Assembly (NCBI GenBank): GCA_021827255.1
Contig: JAKAWO010000139.1
Span: 1 to 7,752, forward strand
Origin: Acidobacteriota bacterium
Lineage (GTDB): Bacteria; Acidobacteriota; Terriglobia; UBA7540
Reading direction: 5' to 3'
DNA length: 7,752 bases
Positions 1-6,669 of the stretch are shown in pieces. Both the position numbers and the translations under genes were made by a program. The stretch's first letter is position 1. Every line of letters begins with the position of its first letter. The notes below the pieces were generated by a model, which had not been told where the DNA came from, did not search any database, and saw only the letters and a list, made by a program, of their open reading frames with translations.

Positions 1-206
1 TTCCGATCTATCGTGGGGGGAATAGCAGCGGGTTCGGGAACGTTTTCTGTTACCAGAACCGACTTCGACCCCTTTTCGTTGTAGCCGACGAGATAACCGA
101 GAGAAAAAAAGACCGCGCAGACGGCTACGCTGGCAAGGAAAATCAGGACCAGATGGCGGGCCGACGGCCCTCGCTCCGCATACGCCGCTTCCGTGGAGTC
201 GAACAT
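1..206 (-). CDS. N-terminus of a single-pass inner-membrane protein, possibly SPOR-domain family (partial)
   Basis: Translating the minus strand from the ATG at 206-204 gives 68 complete codons before the window ends, so only the N-terminus is visible. It starts MFDSTEAAYA, followed by a hydrophilic stretch with Arg/His, then one strong membrane segment at about residues 18-41 ending FFSLGYLVGY. After that comes a polar, Pro-containing linker (residues about 42-68) that would face the periplasm. The start is supported by CAGGAG about 7 nt upstream of the ATG. The gene begins 46 bp after the slipin stop and is probably co-transcribed with it. The layout (short cytoplasmic tail, one helix, Pro-rich linker) and the FFSLGYLVGY flavour resemble acidobacterial proteins that carry a C-terminal peptidoglycan-binding SPOR domain. 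That domain lies outside the window, so the family call is a guess; a TonB-like or other anchored protein is also possible. That it is a real gene is well supported. Confidence 0.72.
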   Translation of the reverse strand, partial: MFDSTEAAYAERGPSARHLVLIFLASVAVCAVFFSLGYLVGYNEKGSKSVLVTENVPEPAAIPPTIDR

Positions 207-252
207 TTTGCTTCTCCTGAGCCCAGGTTAGGGATCTTCGGTCTCCTTGACG

Positions 253-1074
253 TTACGTTTTCGCCACAGATGGCGCTGGAGGCGCGAGTGGCGGCGTGGC
301 TGGCGACGGAGCCGCGGAAGGTGGCACCAGGGTGTCCGCCGCCCTCGCCAGGATAGTGAGCAGCTCGATCGGTATCGGAAAGATGATGGTGGTGTTTTTC
401 TCCAAGCCGAGGTCGGCTAGTGTTTGCAGATAACGCAGCGTAATGGTAATCGGCTCCTGCGCCAGGATGTGCGCCGCCTCGGCCAGCCGCGTTGAGGCTT
501 GGAATTCGCCGTCCGCGTTAATTATCTTGGCGCGCCGCTCCCGCTCCGCTTCCGCCTGGCGGGCAATCACCCGCTGCATATCCTGGGGCAGATCCACCTG
601 CTTCACCTGCACCTGGCTCACTTTGATGCCCCACGGTTCGGTCTGTTCATCAATGATGGTCTGCAAGCGGGCATTGAGTTTCTCGCGCTGCGCCAGCAGA
701 TCATCCAACTCCACTTCGCCCAGCACGGAACGTAGCGTCGTGGACGAGACCTGCTCGATAGCAAAGCGATAATTTCTAAGCTCGACCACGGCCTTCTGGG
801 CGCTGAGCACGCGATAGAGCAGCACGGCATTCACTTTGACGGAAATGTTATCGCGCGTGATGATATCTTGCGGTGGAACATCCCACGTTTCAATTTGCAG
901 CGACACTCTGACCAGCTTGTCAATGGGCCACCAAATCCAGATCAAGCCAGGCCCCTTATCCGGCGTTTGAACACGGCCCAAGCGGAATACGACCGCCCGC
1001 TCGTATTCCCGTAGAACATGGAGACAGGCCATCGCATAAAAAACCAGGATTACCACCGCCACCAGACCAGCCAT
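253..1074 (-). CDS. Slipin / stomatin-like SPFH-domain membrane protein
   Basis: A 273-residue membrane scaffold protein of the SPFH (stomatin/prohibitin) family. One hydrophobic anchor at residues 3-20 is followed by the SPFH start (REYERAVVFRLGR, 22-34), a hydrophobic re-entrant-like patch around GPGLIWIWWPID (41-52), and the family hallmark PPQDIITRDNISVKVNAVL (67-85). A Glu/Arg-rich coiled-coil region with QAEAERERRAKIINADGE runs about 173-190. The conserved C-terminal hydrophobic segment NTTIIFPIPIELL (227-239) precedes a Pro/Ala-rich tail (251-273). Slipins oligomerise at the membrane and are partners of NfeD proteases; the upstream neighbour here is such an NfeD. I chose the ATG at 1074 because AAGGAG lies 6 nt upstream and the protein then begins at the family's usual place. 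An in-frame TTG at 1209 would add 45 Gly/Arg/Pro-rich residues with no family resemblance. Length is normal for slipins. The exact cellular role is not known from sequence. Confidence 0.95.
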   Translation of the reverse strand: MAGLVAVVILVFYAMACLHVLREYERAVVFRLGRVQTPDKGPGLIWIWWPIDKLVRVSLQIETWDVPPQDIITRDNISVKVNAVLLYRVLSAQKAVVELRNYRFAIEQVSSTTLRSVLGEVELDDLLAQREKLNARLQTIIDEQTEPWGIKVSQVQVKQVDLPQDMQRVIARQAEAERERRAKIINADGEFQASTRLAEAAHILAQEPITITLRYLQTLADLGLEKNTTIIFPIPIELLTILARAADTLVPPSAAPSPATPPLAPPAPSVAKT

Positions 1075-1183
1075 CGTTGACTCCTTCTCCGCCCTCGAGG
1101 GGCTGCCCTTTCGGGCTGCGCGGTTTCCCTTCCCGCCGCCGCGCTCGAGCGGGTTCGCCGGCGGCTCGCGCCGCCCCACCAGT
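1075..1183 (-). other. GC-rich structured spacer between nfeD and slipin genes
   Basis: These 109 nt hold no convincing gene. On the transcribed strand, in order, there is a perfect 6-bp hairpin GGCGGC-GCGA-GCCGCC (1175-1160), a 10-bp palindrome CGCTCGAGCG (1151-1142), a 4-bp hairpin GCCC-GAAA-GGGC (1116-1105), and a second 10-bp palindrome CCCTCGAGGG (1101-1092). The slipin ribosome binding site follows. Both hairpin loops are of the GNRA tetraloop type. There is no U-run after either hairpin, so a classical intrinsic terminator is not supported. The spacer could be an mRNA processing or stability element that sets the ratio of NfeD to slipin, or a dispersed GC-rich repeat. This is inference; the pairing itself is directly visible. 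Confidence 0.5.
1081..1086 (-). promoter_or_regulatory. Ribosome binding site deciding the slipin start
   Basis: The minus strand reads AAGGAG here, 6 nt before the ATG at 1074. It is within a GGAGAAGGAG run. It selects this ATG over the longer in-frame TTG start at 1209, which overlaps the end of nfeD. Confidence 0.75.
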
Positions 1184-2494
1184 CTATCGGGATTTGTCCA
1201 CTCGCTCAACCACCAGCGTCAAACCTTCCACCTGACAAACCCGAACCTGCGCGCCGCTCGGAATATTCTCCAGGCCGCGCGCCTCCCACAGCTCCCCTCG
1301 CACCCAAACCCTCCCGGTCGGCGTGAGGTCCGTCCGGGCCACGCCGACGGAATCAATCATTCCTTCCTCCCCGGTTACGGCCTTTTGGAGCTTCGCCGCC
1401 CACGCCAGGCGCATCAGGAAAATCGTGATGATGGCCAGCGGCAGAGTGACGCTGAGAGACGTGCTGAGGTGCACGTGCGTGCCGGGCCAAGGCGAGTTGA
1501 TCAAGATCATCGAGCCCACCACCATAGCCACAATTCCGCCCAGCGCCAGAATCCCGTGAGCCGTGAATTTCGCCTCCATCACAAACAAGGCGAGCGCCAG
1601 CACGATGAGGAGCACGCCAGCATAGTTGATGGGCAGCAGATGGAAGCCGAACAACGCCAGCACCACGGCCACGGCGCCAGCGACCCCCGGCAAAACGAAC
1701 CCTGGGTGCGTGAACTCGACGTAAAGACCCAACACCCCCAACGCTCCGAGAATAAATGCGATGTTGGGATCGGCCAGCCATGAAAGAAAGCGGTTGAAGG
1801 CGGACATTCGGTACACTCGAATCCGCGCCCCTGCCAGGCGCAGGACCGTCGTTGAGCCGTCGAAGCGGTGAATCGTCTTTCCGTCGAATTGCTGGAAAAT
1901 CTGTTGTGGCGAGCTGGCAATCGCATCAATCAAGTGATCGTCAAGGGCCTCCTGGTAGGTATAAGACAGGCTTTTGAGCACCGCGGCTTGGGCCAGTTGA
2001 ACGTTGCGGCCGCGTTTTTCGGCGATGGCGCGCATGTAGGCCGCGGCATCGTTTTCAATTTTCGTCTCCATCGTTTTGCCGACGTGCATCCCCCCGATAA
2101 CCACCGGATGGGCCGCGCCCGTATTCGTGCCGGGCGCCATCACCGCCAAATCGCCTGCCATGAGAATGAAAAAGCCGGCGGAGGCGGCCCGCGCCCCGCT
2201 GGGCGCGACGTAAGTGATCACCGGCGCGTGCGAGGCGACAATGGCCTCGATAATCTCCCGCATCGAATCTTCCAGCCCGCCGGGCGTATTCAGCTCCAAC
2301 AGCACCGCTTGGGCATGGATTTGATTTGCGAAGTCAATTCCATTGGCTACGTAACGCGCGCTCACGGATTGAACCGCGCCGTCGAGATCCACCTCGACGA
2401 CCACGGGCGGGTTGGGCGTCGCCCCATAAGCCGGCCACAGCAGGACGCCGGCGAGCCCGAGCGCCAACCCCAGAGTTTGTAAAAAGGATTTCAC
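1184..2494 (-). CDS. nfeD: NfeD family membrane-bound serine protease (full-length, ClpP-class domain)
   Basis: A 436-residue protein with the full NfeD architecture. A signal peptide (about 1-25, ending near AYGA) leads into a ClpP-class (crotonase-fold) serine protease domain. Conserved features are ELNTPGG (67-73), then SGARAASAGFF with the nucleophile expected at Ser105, then MAPGTNTGAAHPV (119-131), and the general-base Lys expected at Lys145 in METKIEND. About five membrane helices follow between roughly 246 and 364. The C-terminal soluble NfeD OB-fold domain (about 373-436) contains the usual GRVWVRGELWEA stretch. Ser and Lys positions were set by eye against the Pyrococcus horikoshii 1510-N protease, which cleaves its slipin neighbour. 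The gene precedes a slipin, the classic pairing. I prefer the GTG at 2494 because it gives a clean signal peptide (MKSFLQTLGLALG) and an AAGG lies about 10 nt upstream. An in-frame ATG at 2590 would add 32 polar residues ahead of the signal peptide and has no visible ribosome binding site. Confidence 0.95.
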   Translation of the reverse strand: MKSFLQTLGLALGLAGVLLWPAYGATPNPPVVVEVDLDGAVQSVSARYVANGIDFANQIHAQAVLLELNTPGGLEDSMREIIEAIVASHAPVITYVAPSGARAASAGFFILMAGDLAVMAPGTNTGAAHPVVIGGMHVGKTMETKIENDAAAYMRAIAEKRGRNVQLAQAAVLKSLSYTYQEALDDHLIDAIASSPQQIFQQFDGKTIHRFDGSTTVLRLAGARIRVYRMSAFNRFLSWLADPNIAFILGALGVLGLYVEFTHPGFVLPGVAGAVAVVLALFGFHLLPINYAGVLLIVLALALFVMEAKFTAHGILALGGIVAMVVGSMILINSPWPGTHVHLSTSLSVTLPLAIITIFLMRLAWAAKLQKAVTGEEGMIDSVGVARTDLTPTGRVWVRGELWEARGLENIPSGAQVRVCQVEGLTLVVERVDKSR

Positions 2495-2527
2495 GTTTAA
2501 TGAACCTTTCCAACCGAGGGCAAATGC

Positions 2528-2625
2528 GGATTGGCGTGAATCGTCGCCCTCACCCGCAACGCCCTGTAAGCCCCCGACTTCACTCGCCATCGTTTCGACG
2601 GCGACCCGGCGTGGCCCGCCAATCC
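2528..2625. repeat. Nested inverted repeats in the gap ahead of nfeD
   Basis: The 144-bp gap between the TPR gene and nfeD (2495-2638) carries a perfect 9-bp inverted repeat, GGATTGGCG at 2528-2536 and CGCCAATCC at 2617-2625. Nested inside is a 6-bp pair, GTCGCC at 2543-2548 and GGCGAC at 2600-2605. In RNA these could form one long stem with an internal loop just upstream of the nfeD GTG start. No terminator-like U-run follows. The rest of the gap shows no recognisable gene or convincing promoter. Chance pairing in GC-rich DNA cannot be excluded. Confidence 0.45.
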
Positions 2626-2638
2626 CTGGAGAGGTCGC

Positions 2639-3937
2639 CTATCCACCCTTGCCGGAGGCCTCACGGCGCGCGCCCGGTGACACGTGCGTCAGTTTCCTCT
2701 GTTTCGCCGCCTGAATTGCCAGTTGCAGGAGCCGGAAGGCGTGGCCGTCGTAGGTCTTCTTAACTCGCGCCAGAGGCAAAAAGTCGGCCGTAGATTCCGC
2801 TTGCGGGTTTTCGCCGTGGGCGGCCAGCCAGGCGAGTTCTTGCTGGCGGCCTTTCTGGTTGCCGATTTCGCCAAAAACCGCCGCCAGCAGACTGTGCGCG
2901 TCGGTGTCCTCCTCTTCAAATTTGAGATCCTCTTCCAGCGAGCGCGCCGCCATACCATATTTTTTCAAGTACCACGCGCAGACCCCCACGTTGAAGTTGA
3001 AGTCAGGGTCTGTGGGGTCGCCTTGATGGGCGCGCTCAAAATCGGACAGGGCCCCCGCGTACTGATCCTGCCGGGCCTTGAGGACGCCCAGGTCATTGAA
3101 GACGGCATCTAACGGAATTCGCTGGGCGAGCCATTCAAAAAGGGTTTCAGCTTCTGGATATCGGCCCAGGAAAAAGTCATCCACGCCGAGCAGGAAGCGT
3201 GATTCGGCGTAGGAGGGATCGGGCGGATCCAGCTTCTGCAGCCACGCGGCGGACGACTTATAATCCTTCTCCGCAAAGTACTCTCGGCCAAGCGCAAAGG
3301 CGGCGCGATGGTCCGACGGATCCAGCCGGTTAGCTTCCTCAAGAAACTGAATCCGGCTCTGTGAATCTCGGGCGAGCACTCCGCGAACGTAACTCTCGAA
3401 CGCATCTAGACGAACGGGGGGGAATCGGCTGGCAAAATCCGCTTCGCTTCCGGTTATCGCGCCGGGGTCGTAAAAGGCCCGGATTCGCCAAGCCAATTCC
3501 GTCACCAGGCTGACCAGGCTCAATAGGTTGCCGGTGGCGGTCATCGGCGGTGACAGCTTGAGCGCCGCGATGCTCAGCACCTGTAAGCGCGTGGTGAGCT
3601 GATCGCCGGCGATCTTGAAATTCCCTACGACCGCTTCCTGAACCCCCAGGGTCTCTGCAATCTTGTACTCGCTGGCCAGGGTGAGAGGCGTGCCGGGCGG
3701 GAATCCGAGTTGCTCGAAGGCGGTGTTCCGCTCGTTACGGCTCAGGATATAGTTACCCGGGGATTGGAGTCGCTGGCCGATCAGCTCGGCGATCCCTTCC
3801 GAGAGCCAGCCCACATTGGGAGTCGGGCTCAGGTTTTCAAGCGGAAAAATCAAAACCAGCCGCGGAGCGGCGGCCGCTGGGCGCGCTGCGATTGCCCAAA
3901 GGATTCCGATCCATAGCCCGGCAGATTTCCTCGCCAT
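2639..3937 (-). CDS. Secreted TolB-N-like domain plus TPR repeat protein
   Basis: A 432-residue periplasmic protein of unassigned function. Residues 1-24 form a Sec signal peptide (MARKSAGLWIGILWAIAA, then RPAAAAP) with no cysteine, so it is not a lipoprotein. Residues about 26-125 look like a TolB-N/CsgG/FlgO-type alpha-beta domain: a first strand RLVLIFPLENLS, then GWLSEGIAELIGQRL, then NYILSRNER, then ETLGVQEAVVGNFKIAGDQLTTRLQVL. Residues about 176-375 contain several tetratricopeptide-like helical pairs, such as LDPSDHRAAFALGREYFAEK, DAVFNDLGVLKARQDQYAGA and PDFNFNVGVCAWYLKKYGMA. The C-terminus is basic. It lies 77 bp downstream of the PBP gene on the same strand but has its own candidate promoter. 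The start ATG at 3937 has no Shine-Dalgarno sequence, which fits a near-leaderless mRNA. TolB-N-like and TPR modules usually mediate protein-protein contacts in the envelope. A link to the adjacent PBP is inference. Domain calls are by eye. Confidence 0.9.
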   Translation of the reverse strand: MARKSAGLWIGILWAIAARPAAAAPRLVLIFPLENLSPTPNVGWLSEGIAELIGQRLQSPGNYILSRNERNTAFEQLGFPPGTPLTLASEYKIAETLGVQEAVVGNFKIAGDQLTTRLQVLSIAALKLSPPMTATGNLLSLVSLVTELAWRIRAFYDPGAITGSEADFASRFPPVRLDAFESYVRGVLARDSQSRIQFLEEANRLDPSDHRAAFALGREYFAEKDYKSSAAWLQKLDPPDPSYAESRFLLGVDDFFLGRYPEAETLFEWLAQRIPLDAVFNDLGVLKARQDQYAGALSDFERAHQGDPTDPDFNFNVGVCAWYLKKYGMAARSLEEDLKFEEEDTDAHSLLAAVFGEIGNQKGRQQELAWLAAHGENPQAESTADFLPLARVKKTYDGHAFRLLQLAIQAAKQRKLTHVSPGARREASGKGG

Positions 3938-3949
3938 ATCGTGCGTGTT

Positions 3950-3980
3950 ATTATACCACCCGGCCTCTGCGCCCCGGAAA
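3950..3980 (-). promoter_or_regulatory. Candidate sigma-70-type promoter of the TPR gene, giving a near-leaderless mRNA
   Basis: The minus strand has a perfect TATAAT at 3955-3950, just 12 nt before the ATG at 3937. With the usual 6-7 nt to the start of transcription, the leader would be about 5 nt, which matches the absence of a ribosome binding site. The -35 side is weak: the best match is TTTCCG at 3980-3975 with a long 19-nt spacer, or TCCGGG with 17 nt. In this GC-rich surrounding an exact TATAAT is unlikely to be casual, but the promoter remains a prediction. Confidence 0.5.
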
Positions 3981-4014
3981 GTCTTCCGTCGCGCGGCCCA
4001 TCGCGGGTCTCAGC

Positions 4015-6666
4015 CTAGCGCTGATTTTGCCCGCTGGAGGAATTCTGGGGTTTCGGTTTGCTGCTCTTGAAGATGGACATAAACTTCTTGAAGAACCCGG
4101 GCTTCTTCCGACGGGTTGTTGGCGGCGGCGATAACGGGGCCGGCGACGAGACGGTCGAGGATGCGCTGGCCGGCGGAGGCGGCACGGCGGCTGGCAGCGA
4201 GGGTCCCGCTCCGGCGGCCGCAGGAGCTGCCGGAACGCCTCCCTCGAACAGCCGCCGCAGGATTCCTCCGATCTTCTGGACTGGGTTCTGCGACTGGGGC
4301 TGCGTTCCATCAATGAAGTATTCCAGATGGTCGGTGGTGGGGTCGTCATCGGGGCCTGGATCCGCAGGATCCGCGGAAGCCAACTCGCTTCCACTCACGG
4401 GCTTGCCTTGTTGATCCACGACTTCGCTCACGATTCCCGGCGGCGGAGTGAAAGGTTGGGCGTTCTGGTAACCAGGAAGTTGGGTGGCTTGCTTCATGAA
4501 GTCGGTCCAAACGGGAAGAGCTGACCGGGCGCCTGAAAGGTCCAGTTGACGGTTGTCATCGTAGCCAACCCACACGGTGCAGATCAAATTTGAAGTGAAG
4601 CCGGAGAACCAGCCGTCGTGGGAGGTTCCCGTCTTTCCGGCGGCGGGCAAGTTGAACCCGCGCGCTCGCACCCCTTCGCCTGTGCCGTGGTCAATCACGC
4701 TCTCCATCAGGCTATCCATCAGGAAGGCGACGCGCGGGTCGAGCACCGGCTTGGAGATTTTCGGCGAGCGATAGATAACTTTCCCGGATGAATCCGTGAC
4801 TACCAGAATCGAGCGCGGGGCGACAAACGTTCCCGCGTCGTCAAAGATAGTGTAACCGCCCGCGATTTCGACCGGCGTTGCCACATACGCGCCGAGCGCC
4901 ATGGCCGGCGTCGCTGCGAGCCCCTTATTGATTCCCGCCGCGATGGCTAGATCACGAATCTTCTCATAGCCGGTCATTTGGGCCAGGCTGACAGTGGCGA
5001 CGTTGAGTGAAAAAGTTATCGCCTCGCGCACCGTCACCAAGCCGTGGTATTCCTGCTTGTAGTCTTGCGGCTCGTAGGGTTGCCCTCCAAACTGGAACGT
5101 GGTCGGCTCATCCATCAGCGTGGTGACCGGAGTAATCAGCGGTTGCGACCCGTCCACCCCGGAGCTCAATGCGGCGGCATAGACAAAAGGCTTGAACGAC
5201 GATCCCGGCTGCCGCATCGCCAGGGCATGGTTCAGTTGGCTCCAGCCGTAGTTGCGGCCTCCAATCAAGGCAACGATGCCGCCCGTTCTCGGGTCAATCG
5301 CCACCAACGCCATCTGGGGCTCGTCGCGCCCGGGCGGCGGGCGCCGGTGCTGTTGTTCGACCTCCTGATCCACTTCCCCCATTCCCAGCCGTGCCGCGCT
5401 CGAGGCCGCTTGCTGCAAGTCGAGGTCGAGCGTGGTGTATATCCGGTAGCCCTGGGATAGCAAATCTCGCTGCGAAAACTGGGTCAACAATTGCTCTCGA
5501 ACCATATCCACAAAATACGGAGCCTCATTGGCTTCGATATTGCCCGCCGTCACACCCAGTGGCGCCGCGGACGCCAGCGCCGCCTGCGTCGCGGTGATGA
5601 ATCCCATCCCCAGCATCTCCCGGATCACGTAATTTCGCCGCGCGACGGCCCGCGGCGGATGGCTGTATGGAGAATAAAGGTTCGGCCCGCGGATCAGGCC
5701 GGCGAGCAGCGCCGCTTCCGGCAAATCCACACGGGAGACGTCCTTGTTGAAATAAGCGTTGGCCGCCTCGCCCAATCCGTAAATGGAAAAACTGCCCTGC
5801 TGGCCCAGATAAATATCATTTGCGTACAAGTCGAAGATCTGTTCCTTGCTCAGCCGGTGCTCGAGCAATAGCGCGACAAATGCTTCTTCAAACTTTCGCC
5901 GCCAGGTCCGCTGCGTGTTTTCAAGAACGATATTCCGGGCCACCTGCATCGTGATCGTGCTCGCGCCCTGCGCCTTCCGCCCGGCGCGAAGGTCCGCCAC
6001 GGCCGCCCCGAGGATTCGGTAGAAATTGATCCCCGGATTGGTAAAGAAAGTGTGGTCTTCGGTCGCCACCACCGCCTGGATCAAGACTTGGGGAAGCTCC
6101 GCGTAGCTCACGAGGCGGCGCTTCGCCCGGTTGGACCCAAACAGAGGAGTAATCAGCTCGGGCTCCAGCCAGTAATTCGCAAGCTCCGTATGGCGCGGCC
6201 CCAGGGAAGTAATGGCCGCCAGCCGTCCCTGGCTGAAGGTCATCGCCGCCGCGCCCTCCTGAATAACCGGGCCATGGAAGAACGAGGTGGGGCCCGGATA
6301 GACCTCCAGGCGATTGCCCGTCAGCGTGTAAGCTCCCACTCCAACCGGATTCTCCCCTTCCGCATATCCAGCTCGACGCAACCGCGCGGCAAACTCCTCC
6401 GCGTTGGCCGCCTCGCCCGCTTCCACCGGCGTGGGCGCCCCGTAAACCAGCGATGAATTGTGGAAGACGTTTCCGCTCAGCCGCGCGTCAATCAGACGGG
6501 AAAAGTGAACATAAAAATACGCAAAGACGATGCCGGCGGCGACTAAACAGAAAAGCCCCGCCGCCAGGAGGAATTTCCGATTCGGCGTCCAGCCTCTCGG
6601 GCCCCAGCGCCGGGATTTTCCCCCGCGAGAAAATTTCCGGTTTGCCGACTTGCGTTCGGTGGGCAC
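4015..6666 (-). CDS. mrcB: Bifunctional class A penicillin-binding protein, PBP1b type (GT51 glycosyltransferase + transpeptidase)
   Basis: This 883-residue inner-membrane enzyme polymerises lipid II into glycan strands and cross-links the stem peptides in the periplasm. A basic cytoplasmic N-terminus (1-31) and one membrane helix (about 32-52) are followed by a UB2H-like domain (about 65-165), the feature that marks PBP1b rather than PBP1a. The GT51 domain shows ATEDHTFFTNPGI with catalytic Glu203, GASTITMQVARN (234-245), RRKFEEAF with the second Glu at 261, and LYANDIYLGQQG (280-291). The transpeptidase has SxxK at Ser489-Lys492 (PGSSFKPF), SxN at 553-555 (SLN) and KTGT at 678-681. All catalytic motifs are intact. 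The tail from about 735 is Pro/Ala-rich with two basic amphipathic segments. The GTG at 6666 is the only reasonable start: TGA lies two codons upstream in frame, and the first Met codon falls inside the UB2H region at residue 142. The ribosome binding site is weak, so translation is probably coupled to the preceding gene. The symbol follows E. coli PBP1b by domain layout; orthology is not proven. Confidence 0.96.
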   Translation of the reverse strand: MPTERKSANRKFSRGGKSRRWGPRGWTPNRKFLLAAGLFCLVAAGIVFAYFYVHFSRLIDARLSGNVFHNSSLVYGAPTPVEAGEAANAEEFAARLRRAGYAEGENPVGVGAYTLTGNRLEVYPGPTSFFHGPVIQEGAAAMTFSQGRLAAITSLGPRHTELANYWLEPELITPLFGSNRAKRRLVSYAELPQVLIQAVVATEDHTFFTNPGINFYRILGAAVADLRAGRKAQGASTITMQVARNIVLENTQRTWRRKFEEAFVALLLEHRLSKEQIFDLYANDIYLGQQGSFSIYGLGEAANAYFNKDVSRVDLPEAALLAGLIRGPNLYSPYSHPPRAVARRNYVIREMLGMGFITATQAALASAAPLGVTAGNIEANEAPYFVDMVREQLLTQFSQRDLLSQGYRIYTTLDLDLQQAASSAARLGMGEVDQEVEQQHRRPPPGRDEPQMALVAIDPRTGGIVALIGGRNYGWSQLNHALAMRQPGSSFKPFVYAAALSSGVDGSQPLITPVTTLMDEPTTFQFGGQPYEPQDYKQEYHGLVTVREAITFSLNVATVSLAQMTGYEKIRDLAIAAGINKGLAATPAMALGAYVATPVEIAGGYTIFDDAGTFVAPRSILVVTDSSGKVIYRSPKISKPVLDPRVAFLMDSLMESVIDHGTGEGVRARGFNLPAAGKTGTSHDGWFSGFTSNLICTVWVGYDDNRQLDLSGARSALPVWTDFMKQATQLPGYQNAQPFTPPPGIVSEVVDQQGKPVSGSELASADPADPGPDDDPTTDHLEYFIDGTQPQSQNPVQKIGGILRRLFEGGVPAAPAAAGAGPSLPAAVPPPPASASSTVSSPAPLSPPPTTRRKKPGFFKKFMSIFKSSKPKPQNSSSGQNQR

Positions 6667-6669
6667 AGA

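Noticed and set aside
1075..1209. 45-residue N-terminal extension of the slipin from a TTG at 1209
   Set aside because: The extension is Gly/Arg/Pro-rich, overlaps the end of nfeD, and the ATG at 1074 has a strong ribosome binding site and the normal family N-terminus.
1868..2482. Open frame of 204 codons on the plus strand opposite nfeD
   Set aside because: It runs antisense to an unmistakable NfeD gene, its translation is Arg/Gly/His-rich without family features, and long antisense frames are expected in GC-rich DNA.
2495..2590. 32-residue extension of NfeD from the ATG at 2590
   Set aside because: It would place polar residues ahead of a clear signal peptide and has no ribosome binding site; the GTG at 2494 gives a normal signal peptide.
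4008..4025. Possible terminator after the PBP gene (TCAGC-GCTAG-GCTGA hairpin over the stop codon)
   Set aside because: The stem is only 5 bp, it overlaps the stop codon, and no U-rich run follows on the transcript strand.
5044..5460. Open frame of 138 codons on the plus strand opposite the PBP gene
   Set aside because: It lies entirely antisense to the conserved transpeptidase part of the PBP, has an Arg/Gln-rich composition and no recognisable domain.
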